Assembly (NCBI GenBank): GCA_040007395.1
Contig: JBDTVG010000021.1
Coordinates: 1-30,312 of the forward strand
DNA: 30,312 nt
Direction: 5' to 3'
DNA from: DATGFK01 sp040007395
GTDB taxonomy: Bacteria > Chloroflexota > Anaerolineae > Aggregatilineales > UBA2796
Position numbers and translations under genes: made by a program. The notes beneath the pieces are model-generated. The model was given only the letters and a program-made list of their open reading frames with translations. It was not told the DNA's origin and did no database searches. Of this stretch, positions 8,324 to 16,365 are shown piece after piece. The first letter of the stretch is position 1, and each line of letters starts with the position of its first letter.

Positions 8324-8409
8324 TCAGAAAGGAGAGGATTGCTACCCCAATTAGGCTGCGGCTTTACAAGTTATTTTGCCCGAATCGATATTCAATAGAG
8401 GAGTTTCAA

Positions 8410-9705
8410 ATGTTCAAAAGAATGTATAAACCAATATTGACGGCGGTACTTATCGCCATATTGGTCGCTCTCCAGTCTCCTGTGACCCCAGCTCATGCCC
8501 AGAAGACGGTCTTCAAGGTATGGCACTATGAAAAAGCCGACAGCGCTCCCGGCATTTCGTGGGATGGAGCCTTAAAAGATATTCAAGCAGCACACCCAGA
8601 TGTTGATGTCCAGTTTGAATTAAAAACTTTCGATCAGATCCAGCAAACTGGGCAAATGATGCTCAATTCTGATGAAGCACCGGATGTCATGGAAGTCAAT
8701 AAGGGCAATGCCACAGCGGGTCTATACGCTAAGCAAGAGCTGCTGACCGATCTCACAGATGCTGCCGCCAAGTATGGTTGGGACAAACTGCTACCCGCCA
8801 GTATTCAAACCACCTGCCTCTATACCGATAAGGGTCTTATGGGAAGTGGCAAGTTGTTCGGAGTCACCGACTATGGTGAGTTCGTCATGGTTTACTACAA
8901 CAAAGACATGTTCAAGAAATACGATGTCGCCGTCCCAACCACCCTCGACGAATTTAACGCTGCTGCTGATAAGTTCATCAAAGCAGGCGTAACCCCGTTG
9001 AGCGTTGGCGCTGTCGATAAATGGCCTCTCACTCAGAACTTCTATGAATTGGCGCTCTACAAAGCTGACCGCAGTTTCGTTGATAAGTTCGAACTATTCA
9101 AGGGCGATGTTGATTTCCACGGCCCCGAATTTACCTACGCTGCCGATGCCCTAGTTGAACAATTCAAGAAGGGTTATTACGGAACCAACGCGACTGGTAC
9201 GGGCTATGACGATGCCAACAGCGCTTTCACGCAGGGCAAAGTTCCGATGACTCTCACAGGAAGCTGGATGTTCGGCTCGTTTTTGACCGGAATCAAGGGC
9301 TTTGAGTGGGGTCTGTTCCCCATGCCCGGCAAGAAGTTGAATACTGGCTCTGGCGGTAACCTGTGGGTCGTCCCCGCCAAGGCCAAGAACAAAGATCTCG
9401 CCTATGAGTTCATTGATCTGACCCTCGCCAAGAAAGCCCAGACTGTTATGGCCAATGCAGGCGGAATTCCGATCAACGCCGATCTCGCGCAAATCAAAGA
9501 TCCCCATGTGCTGGAACTCAACACGGCCTTCAATAACATTGTCAAGAATGACGGCCTCGCTTTCTATCCTGACTGGCCAGTTCCCGGTTTTATGGACACC
9601 TTGGGTGGTGGTCTTCAGGATCTGATCACAGGAGCCAAACCAAGCAAGGACTTCTTAGATGCTATCGCTGGCCCCTACAATGACTACAAGACATCGTTGA
9701 AGTAA
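8410..9705 (+). CDS. ABC transporter sugar-binding protein (family 1 extracellular SBP)
   Basis: 431 residues with a Sec signal peptide (MFKRMYKPILTAVLIAILVAL, predicted cleavage after AHA near residue 30). There is no lipobox Cys, so the protein is either released or held by an uncleaved signal. The body has the features of carbohydrate SBPs: FKVWHYE at the start, NSDEAPDVMEVN, GVTDYGEFVMVYYNKDMFKKY, FTQGKVPMTLTGSW, and WVVPAKAKNKDLAYEFIDL near the C-terminus. It delivers an oligosaccharide to the two permeases that follow. A GAGGAG-type ribosome site lies 7 bases before the ATG. The 222-base gap to the first permease holds two hairpins that may uncouple SBP expression from the permeases. 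Confidence 0.93.
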   Translation: MFKRMYKPILTAVLIAILVALQSPVTPAHAQKTVFKVWHYEKADSAPGISWDGALKDIQAAHPDVDVQFELKTFDQIQQTGQMMLNSDEAPDVMEVNKGNATAGLYAKQELLTDLTDAAAKYGWDKLLPASIQTTCLYTDKGLMGSGKLFGVTDYGEFVMVYYNKDMFKKYDVAVPTTLDEFNAAADKFIKAGVTPLSVGAVDKWPLTQNFYELALYKADRSFVDKFELFKGDVDFHGPEFTYAADALVEQFKKGYYGTNATGTGYDDANSAFTQGKVPMTLTGSWMFGSFLTGIKGFEWGLFPMPGKKLNTGSGGNLWVVPAKAKNKDLAYEFIDLTLAKKAQTVMANAGGIPINADLAQIKDPHVLELNTAFNNIVKNDGLAFYPDWPVPGFMDTLGGGLQDLITGAKPSKDFLDAIAGPYNDYKTSLK

Positions 9706-9726
9706 TTCTGAGGCTTTGCTCTATCA

Positions 9727-9798
9727 CCCTTCACCGCAAGTAGTGAAGGGAGAGTCACTCGCCGCTCAAAATCCCTCCTCGCTTGCGGGGAGGGATTT
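9727..9798 (+). repeat. Two hairpins between SBP and permease genes
   Basis: CCCTTCAC/GTGAAGGG (9727-9734 with 9743-9750) and AAATCCCTCC/GGAGGGATTT (9769-9778 with 9789-9798) are perfect 8- and 10-bp stems with loops of 8 and 10 bases. The second is followed by only a short pyrimidine tail. Such elements after an SBP gene commonly stabilise the upstream message or partly stop transcription, which would make the SBP more abundant than its permeases. The second stem also resembles dispersed palindromic repeats. Confidence 0.65.
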
Positions 9799-9928
9799 CG
9801 GTTAGGGTGGCATCTACGAACAGAGTAGAACCAAAATCGTCTGTATTGTTGAAGGACTCAGAAAATTATCGTAAGTAAATGATACGGCCCGGAAACAAGC
9901 GTGCTGCTGTAAGGAGAAAAGAAAATAG

Positions 9929-10840
9929 ATGAATCGCAAAAGTGCGACCTTTAATAAAGGCTATTGGGTATTTTTGGTCCCGGGCGTACTTATTTTCCTC
10001 GTTTTAATCATCCTTCCCATCCTTGCCAACATTGGTATCAGTTTTACAACATGGGCAGGTACTGGCACCCCCGTCTGGGTGGGCTGGCAAAATTTCGCCA
10101 AAGCCAGTAAAGATTCTACATTCTGGGCTTCATTCAGAAATAACCTTGGCGTAATACTGGTGATGGTGGTTATCCCAACCTTTATGGGATTAGTCCTAGC
10201 GACGACACTCACGGATTACATCGCCCGGAAATTCGGCACAGGGGTTTCCAACTTTCTCCGCGCTGGATTCTATTTTCCCCAAATTATCCCTATTCTGGTA
10301 TCAGCCATAGTCTGGAAATGGATTCTTCAGCCTGACTGGGGCGTGGTAAATACTGTCCTTAAAAGTATCGGGTTGGCTTCACTTGCCCACAATTGGTTAG
10401 GGGACAGCGGTACGGCTTTGGCATCGGTCATGGTTATGCTGATCTGGATACAGATTGGCTATCCATTGATCATTTTTATGGCAGCGATGCAGCGAATCGA
10501 CCCGGAATTGTACGAAGCCGCTCAGATTGACGGAGCGAGTTGGTGGGCAAAGTTTTTCTACCTGACTATCCCCCTCATCCGCCCAGAGTTATTTGTGGTA
10601 ATTCTGACCACAACCATCTACTCCCTTAAGCTCTTTGCACCTATCTATGCCATGACACGCGGCGGGCCGGGGACTTCCACGACGATGTTACCATCCTACT
10701 TTGCCTATAAAAACTTCTTTGAAACTGCTCAAGTAGGCTATGGGGCAACAATAGCGACTGTGCTGACTTGCATTGTCGTTATCTTGACTATCCTCTGGAT
10801 TAGAGTGCAAACAGGGCAAGAATATCGGGAGACAATCTAA
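9929..10840 (+). CDS. ABC sugar transporter permease, MalF/UgpA type
   Basis: 303 residues, six predicted membrane helices. The EAA loop that contacts the ATPase is visible as EAAQIDGASWWAKFFYLTIPLIRP in the C-terminal third. ATG at 9929 is preceded by AAGGAG at good spacing. It overlaps nothing, but only one base separates it from the next permease, so the two are translationally coupled and form the inner-membrane channel for the sugar delivered by the binding protein at 8410. No ATPase gene is present here; a shared MsmK/UgpC-type ATPase elsewhere must power it. Confidence 0.95.
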   Translation: MNRKSATFNKGYWVFLVPGVLIFLVLIILPILANIGISFTTWAGTGTPVWVGWQNFAKASKDSTFWASFRNNLGVILVMVVIPTFMGLVLATTLTDYIARKFGTGVSNFLRAGFYFPQIIPILVSAIVWKWILQPDWGVVNTVLKSIGLASLAHNWLGDSGTALASVMVMLIWIQIGYPLIIFMAAMQRIDPELYEAAQIDGASWWAKFFYLTIPLIRPELFVVILTTTIYSLKLFAPIYAMTRGGPGTSTTMLPSYFAYKNFFETAQVGYGATIATVLTCIVVILTILWIRVQTGQEYRETI

Positions 10841-10841
10841 C

Positions 10842-11729
10842 ATGGCGAATCCAACACTGATCGCAGAACAGATATTTCCTTCGTCTTCGGTAAAACACCA
10901 GAAAAGAACTCGCCGGTGGCAAGATTGGGCAACTTTAATTATTCTCCTTCTCTTTTTGATGGTTATGCTGTTGCCACTCGTTATTATCACCATGAACGCC
11001 TTCAAGACCGAAGACGAGTATTATGCTACCGGTGCACTGAGCCTTCCGCAGAGTCTGAACATGAATGCCCTCCAGAAAGCTTGGGAAAGTACCGATTATG
11101 CAACCAAGCTCACGAACAGCGCCATAATCAGCCTGAGTACTGCTGCGCTTGCTGTCGGATTGTCATTATTTAATGCGTTTGCGTTGGGAATCGGAAGAAT
11201 CCGGGGAAGAACTTTTGTCCTCTTGTTTTTCCTGCTTGCCACGACAGTTCCTGCCGAAGCGCTAGCCTATCCGATATACTATATTTTCAAGCAGGTTGGG
11301 TTGTACAATACACGCACAGGGGTGATTCTGCTTTCAGCCGCCTTGAATTCAGCGTTTGGAACCTATCTCCTGTCGTCAGTGTTCAGTACATTTCCCAAAG
11401 AACTGATTGAGGCGGCAGTCATTGATGGCGCGAATAAATTACAACTATTACGACGTATTCTCATTCCGCTCAATATCCCAACGCTGTCCGTACTGTTCGT
11501 GTTTTTCTTCATTGGCACTTGGAACGATTTTTTCTTGCCGTTGATTCTACTTATCTCCAATGCAAAGCAGACTGTACCCGTTGCCCTGTCGATGGCTTCG
11601 GCAGAACATAGCGTTGTCATTACGTCGCAAAGCGCAGCAGCTTTGCTGGGTATCGTGCCCTGTATCATTTTCTTCTTCCTGTTTCAGCGATCCCTGACCA
11701 GAGGCATTACCGCAGGCAGCGTGAAATAA
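10842..11729 (+). CDS. ABC sugar transporter permease, MalG/UgpE type
   Basis: 295 residues, six predicted membrane helices after a polar N-terminus of about 28 residues. The EAA loop is EAAVIDGANKLQLLRRILIPLNIP. It is the second half of the permease heterodimer and starts one base after the stop of the first. The short extension before the first helix is a little longer than in many MalG proteins but contains no recognisable domain. It is followed after 35 bases by the GH31 enzyme, which acts on the imported sugar. Confidence 0.95.
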   Translation: MANPTLIAEQIFPSSSVKHQKRTRRWQDWATLIILLLFLMVMLLPLVIITMNAFKTEDEYYATGALSLPQSLNMNALQKAWESTDYATKLTNSAIISLSTAALAVGLSLFNAFALGIGRIRGRTFVLLFFLLATTVPAEALAYPIYYIFKQVGLYNTRTGVILLSAALNSAFGTYLLSSVFSTFPKELIEAAVIDGANKLQLLRRILIPLNIPTLSVLFVFFFIGTWNDFFLPLILLISNAKQTVPVALSMASAEHSVVITSQSAAALLGIVPCIIFFFLFQRSLTRGITAGSVK

Positions 11730-11764
11730 ACATGTCTTCATTATGCTCACAAGGAAAATAAACT

Positions 11765-13804
11765 GTGAAATTTGATCAAGGTCAATGGCGCTTGTTACCG
11801 GGTACGACAGCAGTCTACCCAGCTACTATCGTAGAAGTACGCACAGAACGGGACGCACTGATCATTAGCGGCTACGACCATACAATCCGAACACGCGGTG
11901 ATTATCTCGAAGGGACAATCATTACGGCGCGGTTTACCTCTCCAATGCCGGATGTTATTCGTGTCGAATTTACGCATTTCAAAGGACGACGCGAACGTTT
12001 GCCCGCCTTTGACCTCGACTACAGCTTGACCAATTCGGCTGCGATCACTGGCTGTGATGAACATAATGCTTGGCTAAAGACAGGCAGTCTTTCAGTCGTC
12101 GTTCCGCTGGAAGGTGGCTGGCGCTTCGCCTTCCAGCGTGACGGTCAAACATTCACCGAAAGTGAACCACATGCGGTTGGGCTATTTAATCAGAACGGCG
12201 AAACGTATATTCGCGAACAGTTGTCGCTGCAAGTGGGCGAAACGGTCTACGGCTTAGGCGAACATTTTGGGCCGTTTGTCAAAAATGGGCAGTCGGTTGA
12301 TTCGTGGAACGAAGACGGCGGCACTAATTCGGAGTACGCCTACAAAAATGTCCCGTTCTACCTCACGAGCGGCGGCTATGGTGTACTCGTCAATCATCCC
12401 GGCAATGTGTCGTTCGAGGTGGGAAGCCAACACGTTAGCCGAGTACAGTTCAGCGCTGCTGGACACAGCCTCGATTACTACCTGTTCGGCGGGCCAACCA
12501 TGAAGGACACGCTCGATCAATATACGGCGCTCAGTGGTCGTCCGGCACTGCCGCCAGAATGGTCGTTTGGCCTGTGGCTGTCCACATCGTTCACGACAAA
12601 CTACAATGAGCAAGATATTCTCGCCAATGTTGACCGTATGGAAGCCCTCGGTATCCCGATCAGCGTGTGCCACTTCGACTGCTTTTGGATGAAAGAACTG
12701 ACGTGGTGCAGTTTCTTATGGGATCAAAGTAACTTCCCTGATCCGGCAGGGATGCTGCGCCGTATCAAGGCCAAAGGGGTCAAAATCTGTGTATGGATTA
12801 ACCCCTATATCGCAGAACTTTCACCGCTGTTTGATGAAGGCACAGCGCACGGCTACCTGCTGCGAAACCTTGAAGGCGATGTCTATCAGATTGATCGCTG
12901 GCAGCCCGGTTTGGCATTCGTGGACTTCACCAATCCAGCGGCGTGTGAATGGTATGCCAGCAAACTCAAAGCGCTGATGGATATGGGCGTGGACTGCTTC
13001 AAGACTGATTTCGGTGAGCGTATCCCCACCGACGTACAGTATTTCAATAATGCCGACCCAGAACGGATGCACAACTACTACACGTACCTCTACAACCAGA
13101 CTGTTTTTGATCTGCTGCGCGAGGTGAAAGGTGAGGGCGAAGCCGTTGTGTTTGCCCGTTCAGCAACGACGGGCAACCAAAAATTCCCGGTTCACTGGGG
13201 CGGCGACAATAGCTCGACCTATCCTTCGATGGCGGAAACGCTGCGTGGCGGACTGTCGCTGGGTTTGAGCGGCTTCGGTTTTTGGAGCCACGACATCAGC
13301 GGATTTTCGGGTACGGCAACGCCTGACCTTTACAAGCGCTGGGTGGCCTTTGGACTGCTCTCGTCGCACAGCCGTTTGCATGGCAGCGATAGTGTACGGA
13401 TACCGTGGCTGTTTGGTGAGGAATCAGTGGATGTGCTGCGCTTCTTTAACCGCCTGAAAACGCACATCATGCCCTATCTGCTGGACGTAGCTCAAGAAGC
13501 CCATGAACACGGCTGGCCTATGCTGCGAGCCATGATCCTTGAGTTTCCCGATGACCCGACTTGCCGTTACCTTGATACGCAGTATATGCTTGGTTCCGCG
13601 CTACTGGTCGCTCCTGTCTTCGATGCCAACAGCGAAGTATCCTATTTTCTACCAGAGGGGGAGTGGCGCAATCTATTGACCGGCGAGTTAGCCGATGGCT
13701 CAGCATGGCACAGGGAAAAGCACAACTACCTTAGTTTGCCATTGTGGGTCAATACTGAACGCGGCGATAGATGGGACTGCCTGAGCGGATTTTTCGCAGA
13801 ATAA
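11765..13804 (+). CDS. yicI: GH31 glycoside hydrolase, alpha-xylosidase (YicI-like)
   Basis: 679 residues starting at GTG, with AAGGA about 10 bases upstream. It follows E. coli YicI closely in the catalytic barrel: FKTDFGERIPTDVQ with nucleophile D415 (YicI D416), FARSATTGNQKFPVHWGGDN with acid/base D481 (YicI D482), and GLSGFGFWSHDISGF, GLLSSHSRLHGS, EFPDDPTCRYLDTQYMLG. YicI removes non-reducing alpha-xylose from isoprimeverose-like oligosaccharides, so this locus probably uses xyloglucan-derived sugars. No signal peptide, thus cytoplasmic, fitting with uptake by the neighbouring ABC system. It is about 90 residues shorter than YicI: the sequence stops soon after LSLPLWVN, lacking the distal C-terminal beta-domain. 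Whether this reflects domain loss or an old frameshift is unclear. Confidence 0.9.
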   Translation: MKFDQGQWRLLPGTTAVYPATIVEVRTERDALIISGYDHTIRTRGDYLEGTIITARFTSPMPDVIRVEFTHFKGRRERLPAFDLDYSLTNSAAITGCDEHNAWLKTGSLSVVVPLEGGWRFAFQRDGQTFTESEPHAVGLFNQNGETYIREQLSLQVGETVYGLGEHFGPFVKNGQSVDSWNEDGGTNSEYAYKNVPFYLTSGGYGVLVNHPGNVSFEVGSQHVSRVQFSAAGHSLDYYLFGGPTMKDTLDQYTALSGRPALPPEWSFGLWLSTSFTTNYNEQDILANVDRMEALGIPISVCHFDCFWMKELTWCSFLWDQSNFPDPAGMLRRIKAKGVKICVWINPYIAELSPLFDEGTAHGYLLRNLEGDVYQIDRWQPGLAFVDFTNPAACEWYASKLKALMDMGVDCFKTDFGERIPTDVQYFNNADPERMHNYYTYLYNQTVFDLLREVKGEGEAVVFARSATTGNQKFPVHWGGDNSSTYPSMAETLRGGLSLGLSGFGFWSHDISGFSGTATPDLYKRWVAFGLLSSHSRLHGSDSVRIPWLFGEESVDVLRFFNRLKTHIMPYLLDVAQEAHEHGWPMLRAMILEFPDDPTCRYLDTQYMLGSALLVAPVFDANSEVSYFLPEGEWRNLLTGELADGSAWHREKHNYLSLPLWVNTERGDRWDCLSGFFAE

Positions 13805-13805
13805 G

Positions 13806-13837
13806 AAAAACCACCGCTTTCGCGGTGGTTTTTCTTT
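13806..13837. terminator. Bidirectional terminator between GH31 and tRNA-Leu
   Basis: Perfect 12-bp stem (13806-13817 with 13822-13833; core ACCACCGC/GCGGTGGT), 4-base loop TTTC, A-run on one side and T-run on the other. It works for the GH31 gene on the plus strand and for the tRNA on the minus strand, with the tRNA CCA end one base away. Confidence 0.93.
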
Positions 13838-13920
13838 TGGTGCCCTGGAGAGGATTTGAACCTCCACGTCCGAAGACACAGGCCCTCAACCTGCTGCGTA
13901 TGCCGTTCCGCCACCAGGGC
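13838..13920 (-). tRNA. tRNA-Leu (anticodon GAG), CCA encoded
   Basis: On the minus strand the acceptor arms GCCCTGG (13914-13920) and CCAGGGC (13842-13848) pair perfectly. The anticodon stem GCAGG/CCTGT holds loop TTGAGGG, giving anticodon GAG. A long variable arm (GTC-TTCG-GAC) marks it as a class II tRNA, as in leucine tRNAs. The T-arm GGAGG-TTCAAAT-CCTCT is intact, discriminator A, then a genome-encoded CCA. Confidence 0.95.
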
Positions 13921-13933
13921 ATTGAGTGTGATT

Positions 13934-13961
13934 ATTATACAAGGTGAGTAGCCCTTGTCAA
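13934..13961 (-). promoter_or_regulatory. Promoter of tRNA-Leu
   Basis: Minus-strand TTGACA (13956-13961), 16-base spacer, TATAAT (13934-13939): full consensus. It places the start of transcription only about 8 bases before the mature tRNA end. The -35 overlaps that of the divergent thiolase promoter. Confidence 0.85.
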
Positions 13962-13983
13962 TGGTCGGTGCGCCTCCTATAAT
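13955..13983 (+). promoter_or_regulatory. Promoter of the thiolase gene
   Basis: Plus-strand TTGTCA (13955-13960), 17-base spacer, TATAAT (13978-13983). The start of transcription should be near 13990, giving a leader of about 50 bases with an AAGGGG ribosome site before the ATG at 14040. Confidence 0.8.
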
Positions 13984-14039
13984 CCGCCTTATCGAGTAGT
14001 AGTCAGGCAAACTATTGTTAAAAGCGTAAGGGGATTAGC

Positions 14040-15242
14040 ATGACCAACAATCCAAGCCAACGGGAAGCGGTCATTGTTGCTGGGGCGCGAACTGCGGTTG
14101 GGAAAGCTAAAAAAGGATCGACTGCCAACGAACGCTCTGATGAAATGGCGGCGGCGGTGATTCAAGAACTGCTGCGCCAGACCAACGGCAAACTCGACCC
14201 CGCGCAGATCGACGATCTGATCCTTGGTTGCGCGATGCCCGAAGGTTCACAGGGCTTGAATATGGCGCGAGTGGTTGCGCTGCGAGCTGGACTGCCCGTC
14301 GAGATCCCCGCCCAAACGGTTAATCGTTTCTGTTCTAGCGGCTTGCAGACCATTGCCAGTGCCGCCGAACGGATTATCGCCAATGGCGCGGATGTGATTA
14401 TCGCGGGTGGCGCAGAGACGATGAGTCTGGTTCCTCCAACTGGGTTTCATATTAGCCCCAACCCATATATGGCAGAGCATCACCCAGAAGTCTACTTGGG
14501 CATGGGTCTTACGGCGGAAAATGTCGCGAAAGAATGGCACATCAGCCGTCAGGATCAAGATGCGTTTGCCTACCAAAGCCACCAAAAAGCGGCGGCGGCC
14601 TTCGACGCAGGTAAGTTCCGCGAGGAGATCGTCCCAGTCACCATCGAAGAAGTCAGCATTGGCGCGGACGGCAAAGCGCAGCAGACCACAATCATATTCG
14701 ACACCGACGAACATTTGCGCCGCGATACCACTCTTGAAGGACTGGCAAAGCTCAAGCCTGTCTTCATGGAAGGCGGCACCGTGACGGCGGGTAACGCATC
14801 GCCCCTCAGCGATGGGGCAGCGGCGGTGTTGGTTATGGAGCGCTCCACCGCCGAGGCGATGGGCTTGAAGCCGTTGGCACGTTTCGTGGGCTATGCGGCG
14901 ATGGGCGTTCGTCCCGAAGTGATGGGCGTGGGGCCGATCAACGCGATTCCGAAACTGTTGAATCGGGTTGGAATGAAACTCGAAGCTATCGATCTGATCG
15001 AACTGAATGAAGCGTTCGCCGCACAGGCATTGGCAGTCATCCGCATATTGGAGCTTGATCCCGACAAGGTGAACGTCAACGGCGGCGCGATTGCGTTAGG
15101 ACATCCACTTGGCTGTACGGGTAGTAAATTGACCGTCCAATTGTTACACGAGATGCAGCGCCGCCATGCCCGCTACGGCATGGTCACGATGTGTGTTGGT
15201 GGTGGACAAGGGGCAGCAGGAATTTTCGAGAACCTGAACTAA
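14040..15242 (+). CDS. Thiolase (acetyl-CoA acyltransferase/acetyltransferase)
   Basis: 400 residues, full thiolase length. The acylated Cys is C98 in NRFCSSGLQT; other active-site motifs are NEAFA, H355 in GHPLGCTGS and C385 in MCVGGGQGAA. The enzyme either condenses two acyl-CoA or cleaves 3-ketoacyl-CoA in beta-oxidation; the FadA-type signature (VAGARTAVGKAKKG near the start) favours the degradative 3-ketoacyl-CoA thiolase, but a biosynthetic acetyl-CoA acetyltransferase cannot be excluded. It stands alone between the tRNA and the convergent aquaporin gene, with no fadB-like neighbour. Confidence 0.93.
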   Translation: MTNNPSQREAVIVAGARTAVGKAKKGSTANERSDEMAAAVIQELLRQTNGKLDPAQIDDLILGCAMPEGSQGLNMARVVALRAGLPVEIPAQTVNRFCSSGLQTIASAAERIIANGADVIIAGGAETMSLVPPTGFHISPNPYMAEHHPEVYLGMGLTAENVAKEWHISRQDQDAFAYQSHQKAAAAFDAGKFREEIVPVTIEEVSIGADGKAQQTTIIFDTDEHLRRDTTLEGLAKLKPVFMEGGTVTAGNASPLSDGAAAVLVMERSTAEAMGLKPLARFVGYAAMGVRPEVMGVGPINAIPKLLNRVGMKLEAIDLIELNEAFAAQALAVIRILELDPDKVNVNGGAIALGHPLGCTGSKLTVQLLHEMQRRHARYGMVTMCVGGGQGAAGIFENLN

Positions 15243-15263
15243 TGGTGTAAGTATCTGAATCCT

Positions 15264-15923
15264 TCATGCGGCGGCCTGACGAAGAAGCTGGTAAATGACG
15301 GCTCCCAGCGCAGCCCCGATCAACGGCGCGATCCAATACACCCATTGATCCTGCCATAATCCACTGATGAGCGCGGGGCCGAAAGATCGTGCGGGATTCA
15401 TCGATGCTCCGCTGATAGGACCACCCCACAACGCATCAAGTGCGACTGTCGCGCCGATCACCAGCGCCGCAAGTTGCCCCGCCGCGTGCGTATCAGTCGC
15501 AACCGCCATGATAACGAACATCAACACACTACTGAGGAGAATTTCCAGACCAAAAGCCTGCCATACACTCCCCGATGGAAGTGTTGCGCCCAGATTGGCA
15601 ACTGATCCAAACAGAACTCGTAAAGTTACAGCGCCAGCGATAGCGCCGACAATCTGTGCCGTGACATATCCAAGTACATCACGCCACGGCAAATGTCGCG
15701 TTAGCGCAAAGGCGATAGTGACCGCAGGATTGAAATGTGCCCCGGAAAGATGCCCCGTCGCGGCAATCATGACCGTGACAATCAGGCCGAAGGTAAGGGC
15801 AACGCCAACATGAGTTAATGATCCGGTCAGGGCATCCACCACAATCGCTCCACAGCCTGCCGTGACCAGCGCGTAGGTGCCTATCAATTCCGCGAACGAA
15901 CGACGCAGTAGAGATGCAGTCAC
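15264..15923 (-). CDS. Aquaporin/MIP channel in an arsenic operon
   Basis: 219 residues with six membrane helices and both half-helix signatures: NPA at 65-67 (SGAHFNPAVT) and NPA at 176-178 followed by R179 (GASMNPARSFGP). The start is GTG at 15923, and its ribosome site AAGGAG lies inside the last codons of arsC, so the genes are translationally coupled. A MIP channel next to arsC recalls AqpS of Sinorhizobium meliloti, which lets arsenite made by ArsC leave the cell; this role is inferred from context. In itself the sequence is an ordinary water/small-solute channel. It is the last gene of the arsR-arsC, arsC, aqp operon. Confidence 0.9.
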   Translation of the reverse strand: MTASLLRRSFAELIGTYALVTAGCGAIVVDALTGSLTHVGVALTFGLIVTVMIAATGHLSGAHFNPAVTIAFALTRHLPWRDVLGYVTAQIVGAIAGAVTLRVLFGSVANLGATLPSGSVWQAFGLEILLSSVLMFVIMAVATDTHAAGQLAALVIGATVALDALWGGPISGASMNPARSFGPALISGLWQDQWVYWIAPLIGAALGAVIYQLLRQAAA

Positions 15924-15927
15924 CCAC

Positions 15928-16365
15928 TTACTCCTTCACGCTTTGGGCATTGGACAATTCCACCAACCAAGATTTCATACGAGCTTCAATTGCATCACGG
16001 GACTGGCGGAAGGAAGCCAGCTTCTCGGCTTCACCGCCTTCAATCGCTGCTGGATCAGGAAAGCTCCAATGGATACGCTGCGCCCGACCCGGAAAAACAG
16101 GACACGTTTCTGCCGCGTTATCACAGACTGTGATTACATAATCGAATGGCTGCGTGAGATATTCGTTCAGGTGTTTGGATCGATGCTGGTGTATGTCGAT
16201 CCCGTGTTCTGCCATCACTTGTATCGCCAATGGATTGACCACCGATGGTTTTGATCCGGCGCTGAAGACCTCGAATTGGTCGTCCGCCAGATGACGCAGC
16301 ATCCCTTCTGCCATCTGCGAACGTGCGGAATTTCCGGTGCATAAAATTAAGACACGCTGTTTCAT
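15928..16365 (-). CDS. arsC: Arsenate reductase ArsC, low-molecular-weight phosphatase type
   Basis: 145 residues. The P-loop C9-TGNSAR-S and the later cysteines C81 (VCDNAA) and C88 (ETCPVF) are the three redox cysteines of the thioredoxin-coupled ArsC, in which arsenate bound at C9 is reduced through C81-C88. PDP near the end is the conserved aspartate loop. The ATG overlaps the TGA of the arsR-arsC fusion by four bases (ATGA), indicating translational coupling. Two ArsC modules thus lie in one operon; this one is 48 percent or so similar by eye to the fused one, and both keep all three cysteines. Confidence 0.93.
   Translation of the reverse strand: MKQRVLILCTGNSARSQMAEGMLRHLADDQFEVFSAGSKPSVVNPLAIQVMAEHGIDIHQHRSKHLNEYLTQPFDYVITVCDNAAETCPVFPGRAQRIHWSFPDPAAIEGGEAEKLASFRQSRDAIEARMKSWLVELSNAQSVKE

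Noticed and set aside
9871..9897. Weak resemblance to the LacI operator (GATACGGCCCGGAAAC) before the first permease
   Set aside because: Too many mismatches and no palindromic form; not counted as an operator.
14247..14714. 155-residue minus-strand frame within the thiolase gene
   Set aside because: Shadow of a highly conserved gene; no ribosome site or domain.
15367..15813. 148-residue plus-strand frame opposite the aquaporin
   Set aside because: Antisense shadow; the aquaporin frame has both NPA motifs and a proper start.
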